Shown: positions 8,183-17,988, numbered from the stretch's first letter. The stretch: 64,000 nucleotides of DNA from Rhizobiales bacterium 2SD (GCA_005502805.1 SCMY01000002.1:372001-436000); one strand, 5' to 3'. Translations and numbers: made by a program. The notes: generated by a model not told the origin, from the letters alone.

Positions 8183-8443
8183 TTCCCTTACGCGCTCCCG
8201 CTCGCCATATCTGGTCAGGGTCCGCTGCGAAGACTATTCATCTGGTGTTCAATCTCGCGCTTTTATAGGCCAGTCTGCAATCGCTCACGGCTCGGACCGG
8301 TTGCGGGCACTGTCTTGGGAACCACGCAGGAACGGATACGTTGTAGGAACGCCCCATCGCTTCGAATGCATCCGTTCGGGCGAGACGCGCGTAACTAGCT
8401 CAAATTTCCCCGCGCCCACGGGCGCAATCTGACGGACTTTCCG

Positions 8444-9571
8444 ATGCCTCAGTCGCGTAAGCTTTTCGACCGGCCGGGTGAAACCGATCTGGTCGCCGTC
8501 GACCGCGCTCTCGCCGAGTTCCGCGCTGCCCGTCCCGTGCTGCTGCGCCAGGGCGAAGAGCTGGCGCTGGCCTTGTCGGCCGAGCTCGCTGAGGCCGATC
8601 TCACCGCCCGTCTCGATTCTCTTGCCGCCGGCAAGGCCCGCCTCGTGCTGAGCGCCGCGCGCTTGCGCCGTCTCGGCGCCAAGGGCCGCGCCGAGACCGG
8701 CACCCTGGCCATGCCGGCAATCGACCTTTCGCGCATCGAAACGCTGGCCCTCAAGCTCGACGCCCGTGTCGACGCCCCGGTCGGGCCGGCCAACGCGTTC
8801 GACAACGCCGCGCTCGAACTGGCGCGCCTCTCACTCGTGCTGCCGGCAGTGATCCTGGTCCCGGTCCAGGCCGCGCAGGTCGCCGGCGAGCCGCTGATCC
8901 AGGTCTCGATCGACGCGATCAAAGGCTATCGCGCCGCGCAGGTCGCCCGTCTTGCCATCGTCGGCCGTGCGCCGGTGCCGCTGGAGGGCGCGCCCGATAC
9001 CGAATTCGTCGTCTTCCGCGGCGGCGAGGGCCTGCGCGACCAGGTCGCGATCATCGTCGGCAAGCCGGACCTGTCGGCCGCCGTGCCGGTGCGGCTGCAC
9101 TCGGCCTGCCTGACCGGCGACCTGTTCGGCTCGCTGAAATGCGATTGCGGCGATCAGTTGCGCGAGACCGTGCAGTGGATGGCCGAGAACGAGGGCGGCA
9201 TCCTGCTCTATCTCGACCAGGAAGGCCGCGGCAACGGCATCTCCAACAAGATGCGCGCCTACAAGCTGCAGAGCCAGGGCTGGGACACCTACGATGCCGA
9301 CGAGGTGCTCGGCTTCGATCTCGACCAGCGTCATTTCGACTTCGCCGCGGCGATGCTGAAGCAGCTCGGCGTCTCCAGCGTCACGGCGCTGACCAACAAC
9401 CCGCTGAAGATCGGGGCGATCAAGGCCGCCGGCCTCGAAGTCGCCGCGACCCAGCGCGTGCTCGGCCGCCCGAACGTCCACAATGTCCGTTACCTCGCCT
9501 CGAAGCGTGACCGCGCCGGCCATTTCATCGACATGGACGCGCTGATGGCGCGCGCCGCGCCGAAGGATTGA
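8444..9571 (+). CDS. ribA: GTP cyclohydrolase II
   Basis: Catalyses the first step of riboflavin synthesis, opening GTP to 2,5-diamino-6-ribosylamino-4-pyrimidinone 5'-phosphate. The C-terminal half has the Zn-binding motif around GSLKCDCGDQL (three Cys with the upstream CLTGDLFG), the catalytic segment LYLDQEGRGNGI, and TNNPLKI near the end. The product is 375 residues against about 200 for the minimal enzyme. The extra N-terminal ~170 residues lack the acidic and catalytic motifs of RibB and match the long form common in Rhizobiales. The YfhO-like gene starts 32 bp downstream. Confidence 0.92.
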   Translation: MPQSRKLFDRPGETDLVAVDRALAEFRAARPVLLRQGEELALALSAELAEADLTARLDSLAAGKARLVLSAARLRRLGAKGRAETGTLAMPAIDLSRIETLALKLDARVDAPVGPANAFDNAALELARLSLVLPAVILVPVQAAQVAGEPLIQVSIDAIKGYRAAQVARLAIVGRAPVPLEGAPDTEFVVFRGGEGLRDQVAIIVGKPDLSAAVPVRLHSACLTGDLFGSLKCDCGDQLRETVQWMAENEGGILLYLDQEGRGNGISNKMRAYKLQSQGWDTYDADEVLGFDLDQRHFDFAAAMLKQLGVSSVTALTNNPLKIGAIKAAGLEVAATQRVLGRPNVHNVRYLASKRDRAGHFIDMDALMARAAPKD

Positions 9572-9602
9572 TCGAGCCCCGGACCTGGGGCAGGAAGCCC
9601 TG

Positions 9603-11981
9603 ATGTCCGATGCTCCCCCGACAGATCGGGACCACCACGAGACCGAGCCGCCGCCCGCGCCCTGGCCGACCGCCAGGGTGATGCTGCTGGTCTGCGCCGG
9701 CTGGCTGGCGCTGTCCTGGCCCTGGCTCTCCGGTGCCGTCACCGTGCCCTGGGACGCCAAGGCGCATTTCCACCCGCAGCTGCAGTTCCTCGCCAGCGCC
9801 CTGCACAAGGGTCTTTCGCCGTTCTGGACGCCTTTCGTCTTCGCAGGCTTGCCGCAGGTCGCTGATCCACAATCGCTGATCTTCTCGCCGCCCTTCTTCC
9901 TGATCGCCCTGCTCAACCCGACCCCGGATTTCCGCTGGAGCGACGGAGCCCTGCTCGGCTCGCTGCTCGTCGGCGCGCTCTGCCTCGTCCTGCTCTTCCG
10001 CGATCGCGGCTGGCACCCGGCCGGCGCGGTCATCTGCGCCCTCTCCTTCGCCTTCGGTGCCGCCGCCGCCTGGCGCATCCAGCATGTCGGGCAAGTGCTG
10101 AGCCTGTCCTATTTCGCGGTGACGCTGCTCTTGCTCTCGCGCGCACTCGAACGCAGCTCCTGGCGCTATGGCTTCGCAGCCGGCCTCGCCGCCGGCTTCA
10201 TGGTGCTCGGGCGTGACCAGGTCGCGCTGCTCGGGGTCTATGTCCTTGCCGGGCTGGTGCTCGCCGCCATCGCCATGGCCGACAAACCGCTGGCCGCGCT
10301 GCGCGCCAGCCTGATGCCGCTGCTGCTCGGCGTTGTCGGCGCGACGCTGGTCGCGACGGTGCCGATCCTGCTCACCGCCGTCCTCGCCGAAGAATCAAAT
10401 CGGCCGGTGATCGATCTCGCCGGGGCCGGCAAGGGTTCGCTGCATCCGGGCTCGCTGCTGACCGGGCTGATCGCCAATCTCTACGGCGCCTCCGGCCCAC
10501 TGGAGAATTTCTGGGGGCCGCCCAGCCCGGCTTGGGAACAGCGCTTCGGCCCGCTCGAGCTCTATCTCGCCCGCAATATGGGCGAGCTCTATCTCGGCCT
10601 GCTGCCGATCCTGCTGGTCGTCGGTGTCGGCATCGTCCGCGGCGCCCTGCTGCGGCGCGAGATCGTCGCGCTGAGCGTGGCCGCACTGCTCGTGCTGGTC
10701 TACGCGCTCGGCCGCTACACGCCGGGCTTTTCCCTGCTCTTCCATCTGCCAGGCGTCGACTTCTACCGCCGTCCGGCCGACGCACTCTTCATCCTCGGCG
10801 CGCTGCTCTCGATCCTCGGCGGCTACCTCACCCATCTCGTCCTGACCGATACGGCCCCGCGTCCGCGCCGCTGGCAGATCGCATTGGAGATCCTGCTGCT
10901 GGTGGCGGGCTTCGCTGCCGCGATCTGGCTCGCCTGGACGATCGGCCGGCTTCATGTCGCCTTTGTGCCGCTGGTGACAGCCGTGCTCTGCCTGATGCTG
11001 GTCGCGGGCGCGCTCGTCGCGGCGCGCGGCCTCGCTCTGCAAGGCGCCGGCATGGCCGCGACGATCATCCTCGCCATCGCCATGGTCGTCGATCTCGGCG
11101 TCAACAACGGCCCGAGCGAGTCGACCGCCTTGCCGGCCGGGATGTACGAGATCCTGCGCGCCGACAGCAGCAACGAGACGATCGCTTTGCTCAAGCGCGA
11201 GACAGCCCGCACCGCCGGGCCGGATCGCCGCGACCGCATAGAGCTTGCCGGCATCGATTTCCACTGGCCCAATGCCAGCCTCGTCCACGGGCTCGACAAC
11301 ACGCTGGGCTACAACCCACTCCGGCTCGGCCTCTACAGTGAGGCGACCGGCGCTGGCGACCATGTCGCTTTGCCCGACCAGCGCGCCTTTTCGCCGTTGA
11401 TGCCGTCCTACCGCTCGCTGCTCGCCGACATGCTCGGCCTGCGCTTCATCGCGACCGGCGTCCCGGTCGAGGAGATCGACAAGCGGCTTAAGCCCGGCGA
11501 CCTCGTCCAGATCGCCCGGACCAAGGACGCCTATGTCTACGAGAACCCGCGCGCCCTGCCGCGCGTGCTGCTCGTCACCGAAGCCCAGCAAGCCGATTTC
11601 GGCGCGATCCTGAAGAGCGGCGAATGGCCTGTTGGCTTCGACCCGCGCCGCACCGTCCTCTTCGACAAGACGCCGCCACCGCTGCCGACCGGGCCCGCAC
11701 AGCCCGGAAGCGTCCGCATCCGCAATTACGGCACGACCGAGGTGCTGCTCGATGTCGACGCGCCGCGCGGCGGCTTCGTCGTGTTGAACGATGTCTGGCA
11801 GCCCTGGTGGCAGGTCGAGGTCGACGACAGGCCGGCGCAGCTGCTGCGGGCGAACGTGATCTTCCGCGCTGTCCAGGTCCCGCCCGGCCGCTCGACGGTG
11901 CGCTTCGTTTTCCGCCCGCTCGACGGCCTCTATCACGCGATCGGCGCGCGGATCCGCAAGGCGAACCCGCCGCCCGTGTGA
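9603..11981 (+). CDS. YfhO-like polytopic membrane protein
   Basis: A 792-residue membrane protein with a polar N-terminal tail, then about a dozen transmembrane segments to residue ~500, and a C-terminal soluble region of ~280 residues. DAKAHFHPQLQFLASALHKG and PFVFAGLPQVADPQS near the N-terminus resemble the first periplasmic loop of GT-C/YfhO glycosyltransferase-like proteins, where acidic residues can be catalytic. The tail with PRGGFVVLNDVWQPWW resembles the YfhO C-terminal region. The YfhO family has been linked to lipoteichoic-acid glycosylation in Firmicutes; the role in Gram-negatives is unknown. Its TGA abuts the TCA of the convergent HAD gene, sharing TGATCA. Confidence 0.8.
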   Translation: MSDAPPTDRDHHETEPPPAPWPTARVMLLVCAGWLALSWPWLSGAVTVPWDAKAHFHPQLQFLASALHKGLSPFWTPFVFAGLPQVADPQSLIFSPPFFLIALLNPTPDFRWSDGALLGSLLVGALCLVLLFRDRGWHPAGAVICALSFAFGAAAAWRIQHVGQVLSLSYFAVTLLLLSRALERSSWRYGFAAGLAAGFMVLGRDQVALLGVYVLAGLVLAAIAMADKPLAALRASLMPLLLGVVGATLVATVPILLTAVLAEESNRPVIDLAGAGKGSLHPGSLLTGLIANLYGASGPLENFWGPPSPAWEQRFGPLELYLARNMGELYLGLLPILLVVGVGIVRGALLRREIVALSVAALLVLVYALGRYTPGFSLLFHLPGVDFYRRPADALFILGALLSILGGYLTHLVLTDTAPRPRRWQIALEILLLVAGFAAAIWLAWTIGRLHVAFVPLVTAVLCLMLVAGALVAARGLALQGAGMAATIILAIAMVVDLGVNNGPSESTALPAGMYEILRADSSNETIALLKRETARTAGPDRRDRIELAGIDFHWPNASLVHGLDNTLGYNPLRLGLYSEATGAGDHVALPDQRAFSPLMPSYRSLLADMLGLRFIATGVPVEEIDKRLKPGDLVQIARTKDAYVYENPRALPRVLLVTEAQQADFGAILKSGEWPVGFDPRRTVLFDKTPPPLPTGPAQPGSVRIRNYGTTEVLLDVDAPRGGFVVLNDVWQPWWQVEVDDRPAQLLRANVIFRAVQVPPGRSTVRFVFRPLDGLYHAIGARIRKANPPPV

Positions 11982-12842
11982 TCAGCCCAGCGCCGCCATC
12001 GCCGCGACCGGCAGCGGCCGATGCGTCGCCAGCACGCGCGCGAGCCCGTCGGGCACCACCGCGCCGTCGCGGATCGTCTCGTCGCGATGGATACCGCCGG
12101 CGATGAACAGGCTGTCGAAGCCCATCATCTTGGCGCCGGCGAGATCGGTGCGCACGGCATCGCCGATCACCAACACGCGGGCCGGGTCGATCTCGCGCCC
12201 GCCCCGTGCCTCGCGGGCGGCCGCCAGCGCGAGGTCATAAGCCGGGCGATGCGGCTTGCCGGCCCAGGCGACATGGCCGCCGAGCTCCTCATAGATCGTC
12301 GCGAGCGCCCCGGCGCAGGGCAGGAGGTCATGGCCGACATGAACGACCAGGTCGGGATTGCCGCAGATGAAAGGCAGTTCGCGCTTGGCGAAGCGCGACA
12401 GCAGCGGCCGGTACTGCTCCGGCTGTTCCTTGCGATAATCGTTGAGCTCGGTCGCGACGACGAACTCGGCTTCGTCCTCGCCGACGATTTCGACGTCGAA
12501 GCCTTCGAACACCGCCCGGTCCTGCGGCCAGCCGATATGATAGGCTTTGCGCAGATGCGTCTCGGCGATCAGGGCGCGCGTCACGTCGCCGGAGGTGACC
12601 AGCCGGTCCCAGGCGGCGCGCGGCACGCGCTTCTTGTCGAGCACGCCGGCGATCTGCGCCGAAGGCCCCGGTGCGTTCGAGAGCAGCACCACCGTGCCGC
12701 CGCCCTCGCGATAGCGCATCAGGGCCTCGCAGGCCGGATCGAGCGCCAGCACGCCGTCATGGACGACACCCCAGACGTCGCTGATCAGCACGTCATAGCG
12801 GGCGAGCAGCGCGCCCGCTTCCATCAGGACTGGAACGTTCAT
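11982..12842 (-). CDS. HAD-superfamily subclass IIA hydrolase (TIGR01459-like)
   Basis: Cytosolic phosphatase-type HAD protein of 286 residues. Motif I is ISDVWGVVHDG, with the second Asp of the usual D-x-D replaced by Trp-Gly, as is frequent in the TIGR01459 group. Motif II is LLSNAPGP, the IIA cap follows, and motif III/IV is VIGDAVRTDLAGAKMMGF. Other IIA members dephosphorylate sugar phosphates, nucleotides or phosphoglycolate. Its ATG overlaps the stop of the upstream PfkB kinase gene by four bases (12839-12842), so the kinase and hydrolase are one operon. The true substrate is unknown. Confidence 0.87.
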   Translation of the reverse strand: MNVPVLMEAGALLARYDVLISDVWGVVHDGVLALDPACEALMRYREGGGTVVLLSNAPGPSAQIAGVLDKKRVPRAAWDRLVTSGDVTRALIAETHLRKAYHIGWPQDRAVFEGFDVEIVGEDEAEFVVATELNDYRKEQPEQYRPLLSRFAKRELPFICGNPDLVVHVGHDLLPCAGALATIYEELGGHVAWAGKPHRPAYDLALAAAREARGGREIDPARVLVIGDAVRTDLAGAKMMGFDSLFIAGGIHRDETIRDGAVVPDGLARVLATHRPLPVAAMAALG

Positions 12843-13774
12843 GCCCGGCCAGCCGCCTCTTGTGCGATCCGCGCTTCCACGTCGGCCCGGCGCGGCAACG
12901 GTGCCACCGCGCCATAGCCCTGCGTCGACAGCGCCGCCGCGACATTGGCATAGGCGCCGGCTGCGAAAGCATCGCCCGTGCGGATGTATTCGGCGAGGAA
13001 GGCACCATCATAGCAGTCACCAGCGCCGGTCGCGTCGATCGCGTCGACCTTGATCGGCACGAAGCGCTGGCGCCGATCCGGCGTCGCCACCAGCGAGCCT
13101 TCATGGCCGAGCGTCAGCGCCACGACCCTGGCACCAAGCTTGAGATAGAAGTCGACGATCGCGTCGGGCTGCTCCAGCCCGGTCAGCAGCTTGGCATCGC
13201 CATCGCCCGGCAGGACAATGTCGGCCATCCCGCAGGCGGCATGGACGATCGCCCGCGCCCGCGTCAGCGGCCAGAGCTTGAGCCTGAGGTTGGTATCGTA
13301 GGCGGTGAGCACGCCGTTCTCACGCGCGATCGAAAAGGCCTCGAATACCGCATCGCAAGCGCTTGCCGAGATCGCCTGGCTGATGCCGGAAGCCTGGATC
13401 ACCTTGGCCGAGGCGATGAGATCCCCAGGCAACTGCGCCGGGCCGTAGAGGCTCGCGGCCGAGCCGGCGCGAAGATAGGAGAAGACGTGGCCCTGCGGGC
13501 CGTGGGAGACGAAATAGAGCCCGGTTGGTGCAGTGGGGTGCGTCGAGACGTGGGTGTCGTCCACGCCTTCGTCAGCCCATAATGACCGCCATGAACGGCC
13601 CGGCTCGTCATCACCGAGCGCACCGACATAGGCGACGCTCGCACCCTGTCGCGCGGCCGCAACCGCGCAATTGGAGGTGTCGCCGCCGAGACCGAAACGA
13701 TAGGCGCCCGCCTCGCCCCGCGTCGCGTTGAACTCGCCGAGAGGCTCACCGATACAAACGATATCCGTCATCAT
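12839..13774 (-). CDS. PfkB-family sugar kinase (KDG kinase-like)
   Basis: Ribokinase-fold kinase of 311 residues. The N-terminus IVCIGEPLGEFN, then GGDTSNCAVAAARQGA (PfkB signature 1) and DATGAGDCYDGAFLAEYI (signature 2 with the catalytic Asp of GAGD) are clear. FNATRGEAGAYRFGLGGD resembles 2-keto-3-deoxygluconate kinases, so ketogluconate phosphorylation in the cytosol is the most likely role, but related fructokinases and ribokinases cannot be excluded. It is the first gene of a two-gene unit with the HAD hydrolase, with ATGA overlap. Confidence 0.87.
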   Translation of the reverse strand: MMTDIVCIGEPLGEFNATRGEAGAYRFGLGGDTSNCAVAAARQGASVAYVGALGDDEPGRSWRSLWADEGVDDTHVSTHPTAPTGLYFVSHGPQGHVFSYLRAGSAASLYGPAQLPGDLIASAKVIQASGISQAISASACDAVFEAFSIARENGVLTAYDTNLRLKLWPLTRARAIVHAACGMADIVLPGDGDAKLLTGLEQPDAIVDFYLKLGARVVALTLGHEGSLVATPDRRQRFVPIKVDAIDATGAGDCYDGAFLAEYIRTGDAFAAGAYANVAAALSTQGYGAVAPLPRRADVEARIAQEAAGRA

Positions 13775-13862
13775 CCCAACCGAAGCCGTCGGCCGCAGGC
13801 GCGGCCATCCCTTTCCCTAGAGCATGTTCGGCAAAAGTGGAAAGGCCTCGCCGGGCGACCTG

Positions 13863-15110
13863 CTACTCCGCCGCCTCGCGGCTTTCGGACGCGACCAGCA
13901 GCGCATCGGCCAGCCGCACGATCTCCTGGCGCAAGGCTGCCTCGCCGGCGGCCTTGCCGCCGTTCTGCTTGCGCAGCGCCGCCAGCTCGCGCTTGAGTCC
14001 GGCCCGGTCGGTGCGCGCCTGGTCGCGCGCGCCCTGCACTGTACCGAGCTCGGCATGCAGCGCCTCGACCATTTCCTCGCGCTCGCGCAGAGCCGAGCGG
14101 TGAGCCGCAGCCTCGCTCGCCAGTTTCTCCCTCAGGCGGGCCTCGGCCGCGGCGGCGGCCTCGATCTTGCCCTCCAGCGTTTTGATCCTGGCCAATGTCT
14201 CGGCGTGCTCGGCGGATGCCTGGGTCATGGCCGCCTCCTGTTTCGCGATCTCGGCGCCAAGCTTGACGGCATTCGCATCGGCTGAGCGCAGCGCCGCTTC
14301 GGCTTCGTTCGCACGTGTCGCGAGAGCATCGGCCCGCAATCTCTCGCTGTCGCGATCGAGCTTCATGGCCGAGAGGCTCGTCCGCGCCTCGGCCAAGGCC
14401 GTATCCGTCGTGCTGAGCCGCGCCGAGAAATCGTCGCGCTCGCCCTCCAGCTTGAGCCGCAGCGTACCGGCCTCGACCAAAGTGAGGCGCTGACGGTCGT
14501 GCTCGTTGTTCAGGGCGGCGAGCGCCTGGTCGCGCTCGGCAAGCGTCGCACCGGTCCTATCGTGCAGCGCTCTGAGTTCGGCGAGCTCATGGCTACGGGC
14601 AGCCAGATCGGCCGACGTGCCGCTGAGCGCCTGCCGGGCCTCGGCCAGCTGCGCTTCCACAATTGCGAGATCCCTGACGCGGCTCGCCAATGTCGCCTGC
14701 GTTGTCTGATGCCCGGCGCTTTCTCCGGCCAGCGTCTCGCGCGTCTGCGCCAGCTCCTTGGTCCTGTCGCCCAGCTCGGCCTCGAGCGCTTCTATTCGCT
14801 GCTTGCGTTCGCTGAGTTGGGTTTCGAGCCGGCCGATCGTCATATCGCGCCGGCCGACTTCGCTCATCGCGCCGGCTTTGGCGGCGAAGCCGCTCTCGGC
14901 CCTCTGCTCCAGCGCCCGCTCACGGACTGCCAGCTCGGCACGCAAATGGTCGCGATCGGCGGCGATCTCGGCGAGCGAAAGGGGGAACGCCGCCTCGGCC
15001 CGCCGACGCGCCAGCCGATCGGCCCGGCGCCCCAGTGCCGGCAACGCCGCAAGGGCGAGCAGGCTGGCGCACAGGAAGCCGAGCGCAACGAGCATGACGG
15101 CTTCGATCAA
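13863..15110 (-). CDS. Membrane-anchored long coiled-coil protein
   Basis: A 415-residue protein with one N-terminal transmembrane helix (residues ~4-25) followed by almost continuous heptad-rich coiled coil, dense in Ala, Glu, Leu, Arg and Lys. No catalytic motif is visible. The TM is followed by RRADRLARRRAEAAF, which is positively charged, so the long coil probably stays in the cytoplasm. Such proteins resemble tropomyosin/SMC-like shadows in searches, and similarity to them should not be read as function. A structural or scaffolding role is possible. It is a monocistronic-looking gene with 86-bp flanks on both sides. Confidence 0.72.
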   Translation of the reverse strand: MIEAVMLVALGFLCASLLALAALPALGRRADRLARRRAEAAFPLSLAEIAADRDHLRAELAVRERALEQRAESGFAAKAGAMSEVGRRDMTIGRLETQLSERKQRIEALEAELGDRTKELAQTRETLAGESAGHQTTQATLASRVRDLAIVEAQLAEARQALSGTSADLAARSHELAELRALHDRTGATLAERDQALAALNNEHDRQRLTLVEAGTLRLKLEGERDDFSARLSTTDTALAEARTSLSAMKLDRDSERLRADALATRANEAEAALRSADANAVKLGAEIAKQEAAMTQASAEHAETLARIKTLEGKIEAAAAAEARLREKLASEAAAHRSALREREEMVEALHAELGTVQGARDQARTDRAGLKRELAALRKQNGGKAAGEAALRQEIVRLADALLVASESREAAE

Positions 15111-15196
15111 GGCGGGACGGCTCCGGTTTCTGCGATCAGCCCGGCATCAGGCTGCCATGCCTCGATAGATAAGGCCAGCAGCTCTGAATTATCAGA

Positions 15197-15769
15197 TCAG
15201 AACGGATTCCAGGTCGCTTCGGGCGTGAACTTCAGATAGCCGAGATTGACGCCGAGCCGCCAGCCGACGCCCGTGCGGATCGGAACGACCATGACGCCTT
15301 CCGCCGTGAGCGCGGTAAAGCCGAAACCGCCGACGAAATAGACCGAGCCGTCGACCCCGGCGAAGCGCTGGTAGAGCGCACGTACGCTCGGCAGGTTGTA
15401 GACCAGCATCATGGTGCGGGCGCCGTCGCCGCCGAAGTCGAAGCCGACCGACGGCCCCTGCCAGAAGACCTTGCGGTCGCCGGCATTGCGGGTGAACAAC
15501 GTGCCCTCGCCATAGCGCAGCCCGCCGACGAAGGCGCCCGATGCCTCCTGGCCGAGCACATAGCCGTTCGGCTCGCCCCAGCGGCGCACGGCTTCCTCGA
15601 CCGTCAGCGCAAAGCCACGCGAGACATTGCCGAAGAACTGATGGCCGGAAGTGACCAGCTCGTTCTGGGAAAAGGAGCGCTCGCTCTGCTGAGCGGCAAC
15701 GGGACCGGCGGCCAGGCCCGCGCCGAGCAGCAAGGCGCTGGCGAGCAGGGTGCGGCGGGTTTGGTTCAT
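15197..15769 (-). CDS. EipA family (DUF1134) envelope protein
   Basis: Secreted protein of 190 residues. A Sec-type signal (QTRRTLLASALLLGAGLAAG, cleavage near PVAAQQ) precedes the DUF1134 domain, which runs from about FSQNELVTSGHQFFGNVSRG to the C-terminus LKFTPEATWNPF. The Brucella homologue EipA is a periplasmic barrel needed for envelope integrity. I start at ATG 15769, with GGAGACGATGAA as Shine-Dalgarno; the frame stays open another 36 bp to 15805 without a better site. No obvious operon partner is adjacent. Confidence 0.9.
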   Translation of the reverse strand: MNQTRRTLLASALLLGAGLAAGPVAAQQSERSFSQNELVTSGHQFFGNVSRGFALTVEEAVRRWGEPNGYVLGQEASGAFVGGLRYGEGTLFTRNAGDRKVFWQGPSVGFDFGGDGARTMMLVYNLPSVRALYQRFAGVDGSVYFVGGFGFTALTAEGVMVVPIRTGVGWRLGVNLGYLKFTPEATWNPF

Positions 15770-15953
15770 TTCATCGTCTCCAGGCAAGCGCCGGGCATTG
15801 GGCATTCGGCCTCCTGCCGGTGTGGCGTCGACGGCGAACCGCGCGAATCCGCGCGATCACGGTAACCTCCTGGATACGCTCTATGTGTATCCAAGCGGTG
15901 AACCGCGGCGCAGGACGCGCCGTGACGCTCTTCGAACCAAGGATTGGTCGGCG

Positions 15954-16472
15954 ATGAAGGCCGCAGCAAGGCATGCCGTGATCGTTCTCGCCGGCATCTT
16001 GATAGGCAGCGTCCTTCCCGTCGCCATCGCGCCAGGCAAGGCTTCCGCCCTCCCCGCAGGCCTGCCCGAGCTGCCCAATCTCGGCGAGGCGATGCAGCGC
16101 GACAACCGCACCGGCCTCGCGCTCTCCGGCTTCGATCCCGTCGCCTATTTTCTCAACGATGCCGCAGTGCCTGGCTCGGCCGACTACGAGCTGATCCATG
16201 ACGGAGCCGTCTGGCGCTTCGCCAGCGCCGCCAACCGCGATGCCTTCCGCGAGGCGCCTGAGGTCTATACTCCGCGCTTCGGCGGTTTCGATGCCAGCGG
16301 CGTGGCGGATGGACGCGCGGTCGATGCCGATCCGCATCGCTTCGCCGTCATCGGCGCGAAGCTCTATTTCTTCCGAAACGACGAGAACCGCCGGCGCTTT
16401 CTCGCTGAAGCAGCCTTGCGAGCGAAAGCCCAGCAACGCTGGCCGGCCATCGCGACCTCGATCGCGCGCTGA
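15954..16472 (+). CDS. YHS domain-containing secreted protein
   Basis: A 172-residue protein with an N-terminal hydrophobic export signal (AVIVLAGILIGSVLPVAIA, then PGKASA). The mature part has GLALSGFDPVAYF and then WRFASAANRDAFREAPEVYTPRFGGF, the layout of the YHS domain, which is found in metal-related and heavy-metal ATPase-associated proteins; the family Cys is not obvious here. The function is therefore only broadly metal- or redox-related, in the periplasm. The start is ATG 15954; the open frame upstream lacks family similarity. It converges on cysQ with a 6-bp gap. Confidence 0.82.
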   Translation: MKAAARHAVIVLAGILIGSVLPVAIAPGKASALPAGLPELPNLGEAMQRDNRTGLALSGFDPVAYFLNDAAVPGSADYELIHDGAVWRFASAANRDAFREAPEVYTPRFGGFDASGVADGRAVDADPHRFAVIGAKLYFFRNDENRRRFLAEAALRAKAQQRWPAIATSIAR

Positions 16473-16478
16473 CGCCGC

Positions 16479-17336
16479 TCAGGGCCGGCAGCTTCCCGCC
16501 CCGCAGGCCGCGGCCTTCTCGATCGCCAGCCTTGCCAGCCGCTCGCAACTCGCCGCCACGAAAGGCGGATTGCGGAAGCCACGCTCGGCGTTGCCATAGC
16601 TCGGCGTCTCGCCGTCGAGCGTCAGGATCATTCCACCGGCCGCCGCGAGGATCGCATCGCCCGCAGCGATGTCCCACTCCATGGTGGCGCCGCCGCGCAC
16701 ATGCAGGTCGGCCTCGCCCGCGGCGATCAATCCGAACTTCACCGCCGACGATACCGGTGCACCGTCGCCCTTCGCGACCGCGGCCGCGACGCCGGCGCTG
16801 ACCGTGTCGCCGTGGAAACGGCTGACCAGCATCAGCGGCCCCTCTACCGGCTCGGTCCGCACATGGACCTGGCGCGGCGTACCGAGCGGCGCCGCTTCGG
16901 CATCCAGCGGCTGAGCGAAGCTCCGCTCGCCGCCATACCAGAGGCGGCCGAGAGCGGGCGCGGCGATCGCTCCGGCAAGCGGGCGGCCATCGCGGATCAC
17001 GGCGATGGCGACGCAATAACTGTCGCCGGAAGCAAGGAACTCGCGCGTCCCGTCAAGCGGATCGAGCAGGATGAAGATGTCCGCCGGCGCGACTTCGCCG
17101 ACGCTCTCCTCGCTGATCACCGGAAAGCCCGGCAGCAACTCAGCGAGCGCCTGTTTGGCGGCAGAATCGGCGGCGAGGTCGGCAGAGCAAACCGGCGAGC
17201 CGTCCGCCTTGAGCTTGACGTCGCGCGCCGCCCGCTTCGCCAGCAGGACCGCGGCCGTGCGCCGCGCCGCCTCGCCGAGCGCTCGGGCGAGCCCGTCCCT
17301 GTCGGTCAGGCGTGGATCATCGTGAGCGATGGTCAT
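16479..17336 (-). CDS. cysQ: 3'(2'),5'-bisphosphate nucleotidase (CysQ-like)
   Basis: Inositol-monophosphatase-superfamily enzyme that removes the 3'-phosphate of 3'-phosphoadenosine 5'-phosphate, recycling a by-product of sulfate assimilation. The Mg/Li-sensitive metal motifs are visible: EESVGE at about residue 80, DPLDGTREF at about residue 110, and EWDIAAGDAIL near residue 220. At 285 residues it is slightly longer than E. coli CysQ (246). Inositol phosphatase activity is a possible alternative. No sulfate genes are adjacent. Confidence 0.85.
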   Translation of the reverse strand: MTIAHDDPRLTDRDGLARALGEAARRTAAVLLAKRAARDVKLKADGSPVCSADLAADSAAKQALAELLPGFPVISEESVGEVAPADIFILLDPLDGTREFLASGDSYCVAIAVIRDGRPLAGAIAAPALGRLWYGGERSFAQPLDAEAAPLGTPRQVHVRTEPVEGPLMLVSRFHGDTVSAGVAAAVAKGDGAPVSSAVKFGLIAAGEADLHVRGGATMEWDIAAGDAILAAAGGMILTLDGETPSYGNAERGFRNPPFVAASCERLARLAIEKAAACGAGSCRP

Positions 17337-17553
17337 CTTTCGAACCAGTTTCGCCTGCGCCCAATGCCAGAAACACCCATGCCGGGCGGCGCCTCCGGCG
17401 ATATCATCCCGTTAGCTAGTGCATGGGACGCCAAAGTAAAAGCCGGCTCGCCTTCTGGCACCCATCTTGCCCGGGCATGCCCGTCGCCGGCCCAGGCTGC
17501 CGAAAGGCAAGCGCAAGCTCTTTCTGCCGAATGCGGATGTCGACATATCGACG

Positions 17554-17988
17554 TTAGTCAGGTCGCCTGCCTGCGCGAGCGTGAGCAAGCAGCGGCGACA
17601 AGCCGACAAGACCCGCCAGCAGGCAGAGCCCGGCGCATATCAGAATCGTCTCGATGCCTGGCCAGGGGGTTGAAGCGCGGCGCACCACAAAGAAGTCAAA
17701 TCCCGTCACGGCAAGTCCCGTCAATGGAACTGCTCCGCCAACTACCGCGTGCAAACGAGCCTTCCTGAACGAACGATAGCCTCCTCGACCGACATGGATC
17801 GCCGTCACGACGAGGCTGATCACCGCCCATGGCAGGACCATCCCGAACGTGTACAGAAACGAGACGGTACCGGCTGGATCGGACGCAAACGCTGGCGACG
17901 CGGCAAGGACCGGAATGCCGCCCGCGCAGAAGTGCGCCACAAACTCGACGCGAGACACCGCCCCTTCACTGGCCGTGCAGTTGGCCAT
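17554..17988 (-). CDS. Hypothetical small membrane protein
   Basis: I place the start at the ATG 17988; the frame is open to 18081 but lacks a family clue there. The 144-residue product has a first hydrophobic stretch (HFCAGGIPVLAASPAFA, possibly a signal), then three more predicted transmembrane helices (FLYTFGMVLPWAVISLVV, GGAVPLTGLAVTGFDFFVV, ILICAGLCLLAGLVGLSPL). No family is recognised. Its promoter side contains the 40-bp palindrome at 18061-18100. The 217 bp between its stop and cysQ hold nothing I can name. Confidence 0.45.
   Translation of the reverse strand: MANCTASEGAVSRVEFVAHFCAGGIPVLAASPAFASDPAGTVSFLYTFGMVLPWAVISLVVTAIHVGRGGYRSFRKARLHAVVGGAVPLTGLAVTGFDFFVVRRASTPWPGIETILICAGLCLLAGLVGLSPLLAHARAGRRPD

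Noticed and set aside
8183..8443. FMN riboswitch before ribA
   Set aside because: The conserved RFN segments are not seen in this gap.
13863..15110. SMC or tropomyosin-like function for the coiled-coil protein
   Set aside because: Similarity is only heptad composition; no ATPase heads or hinge are present.
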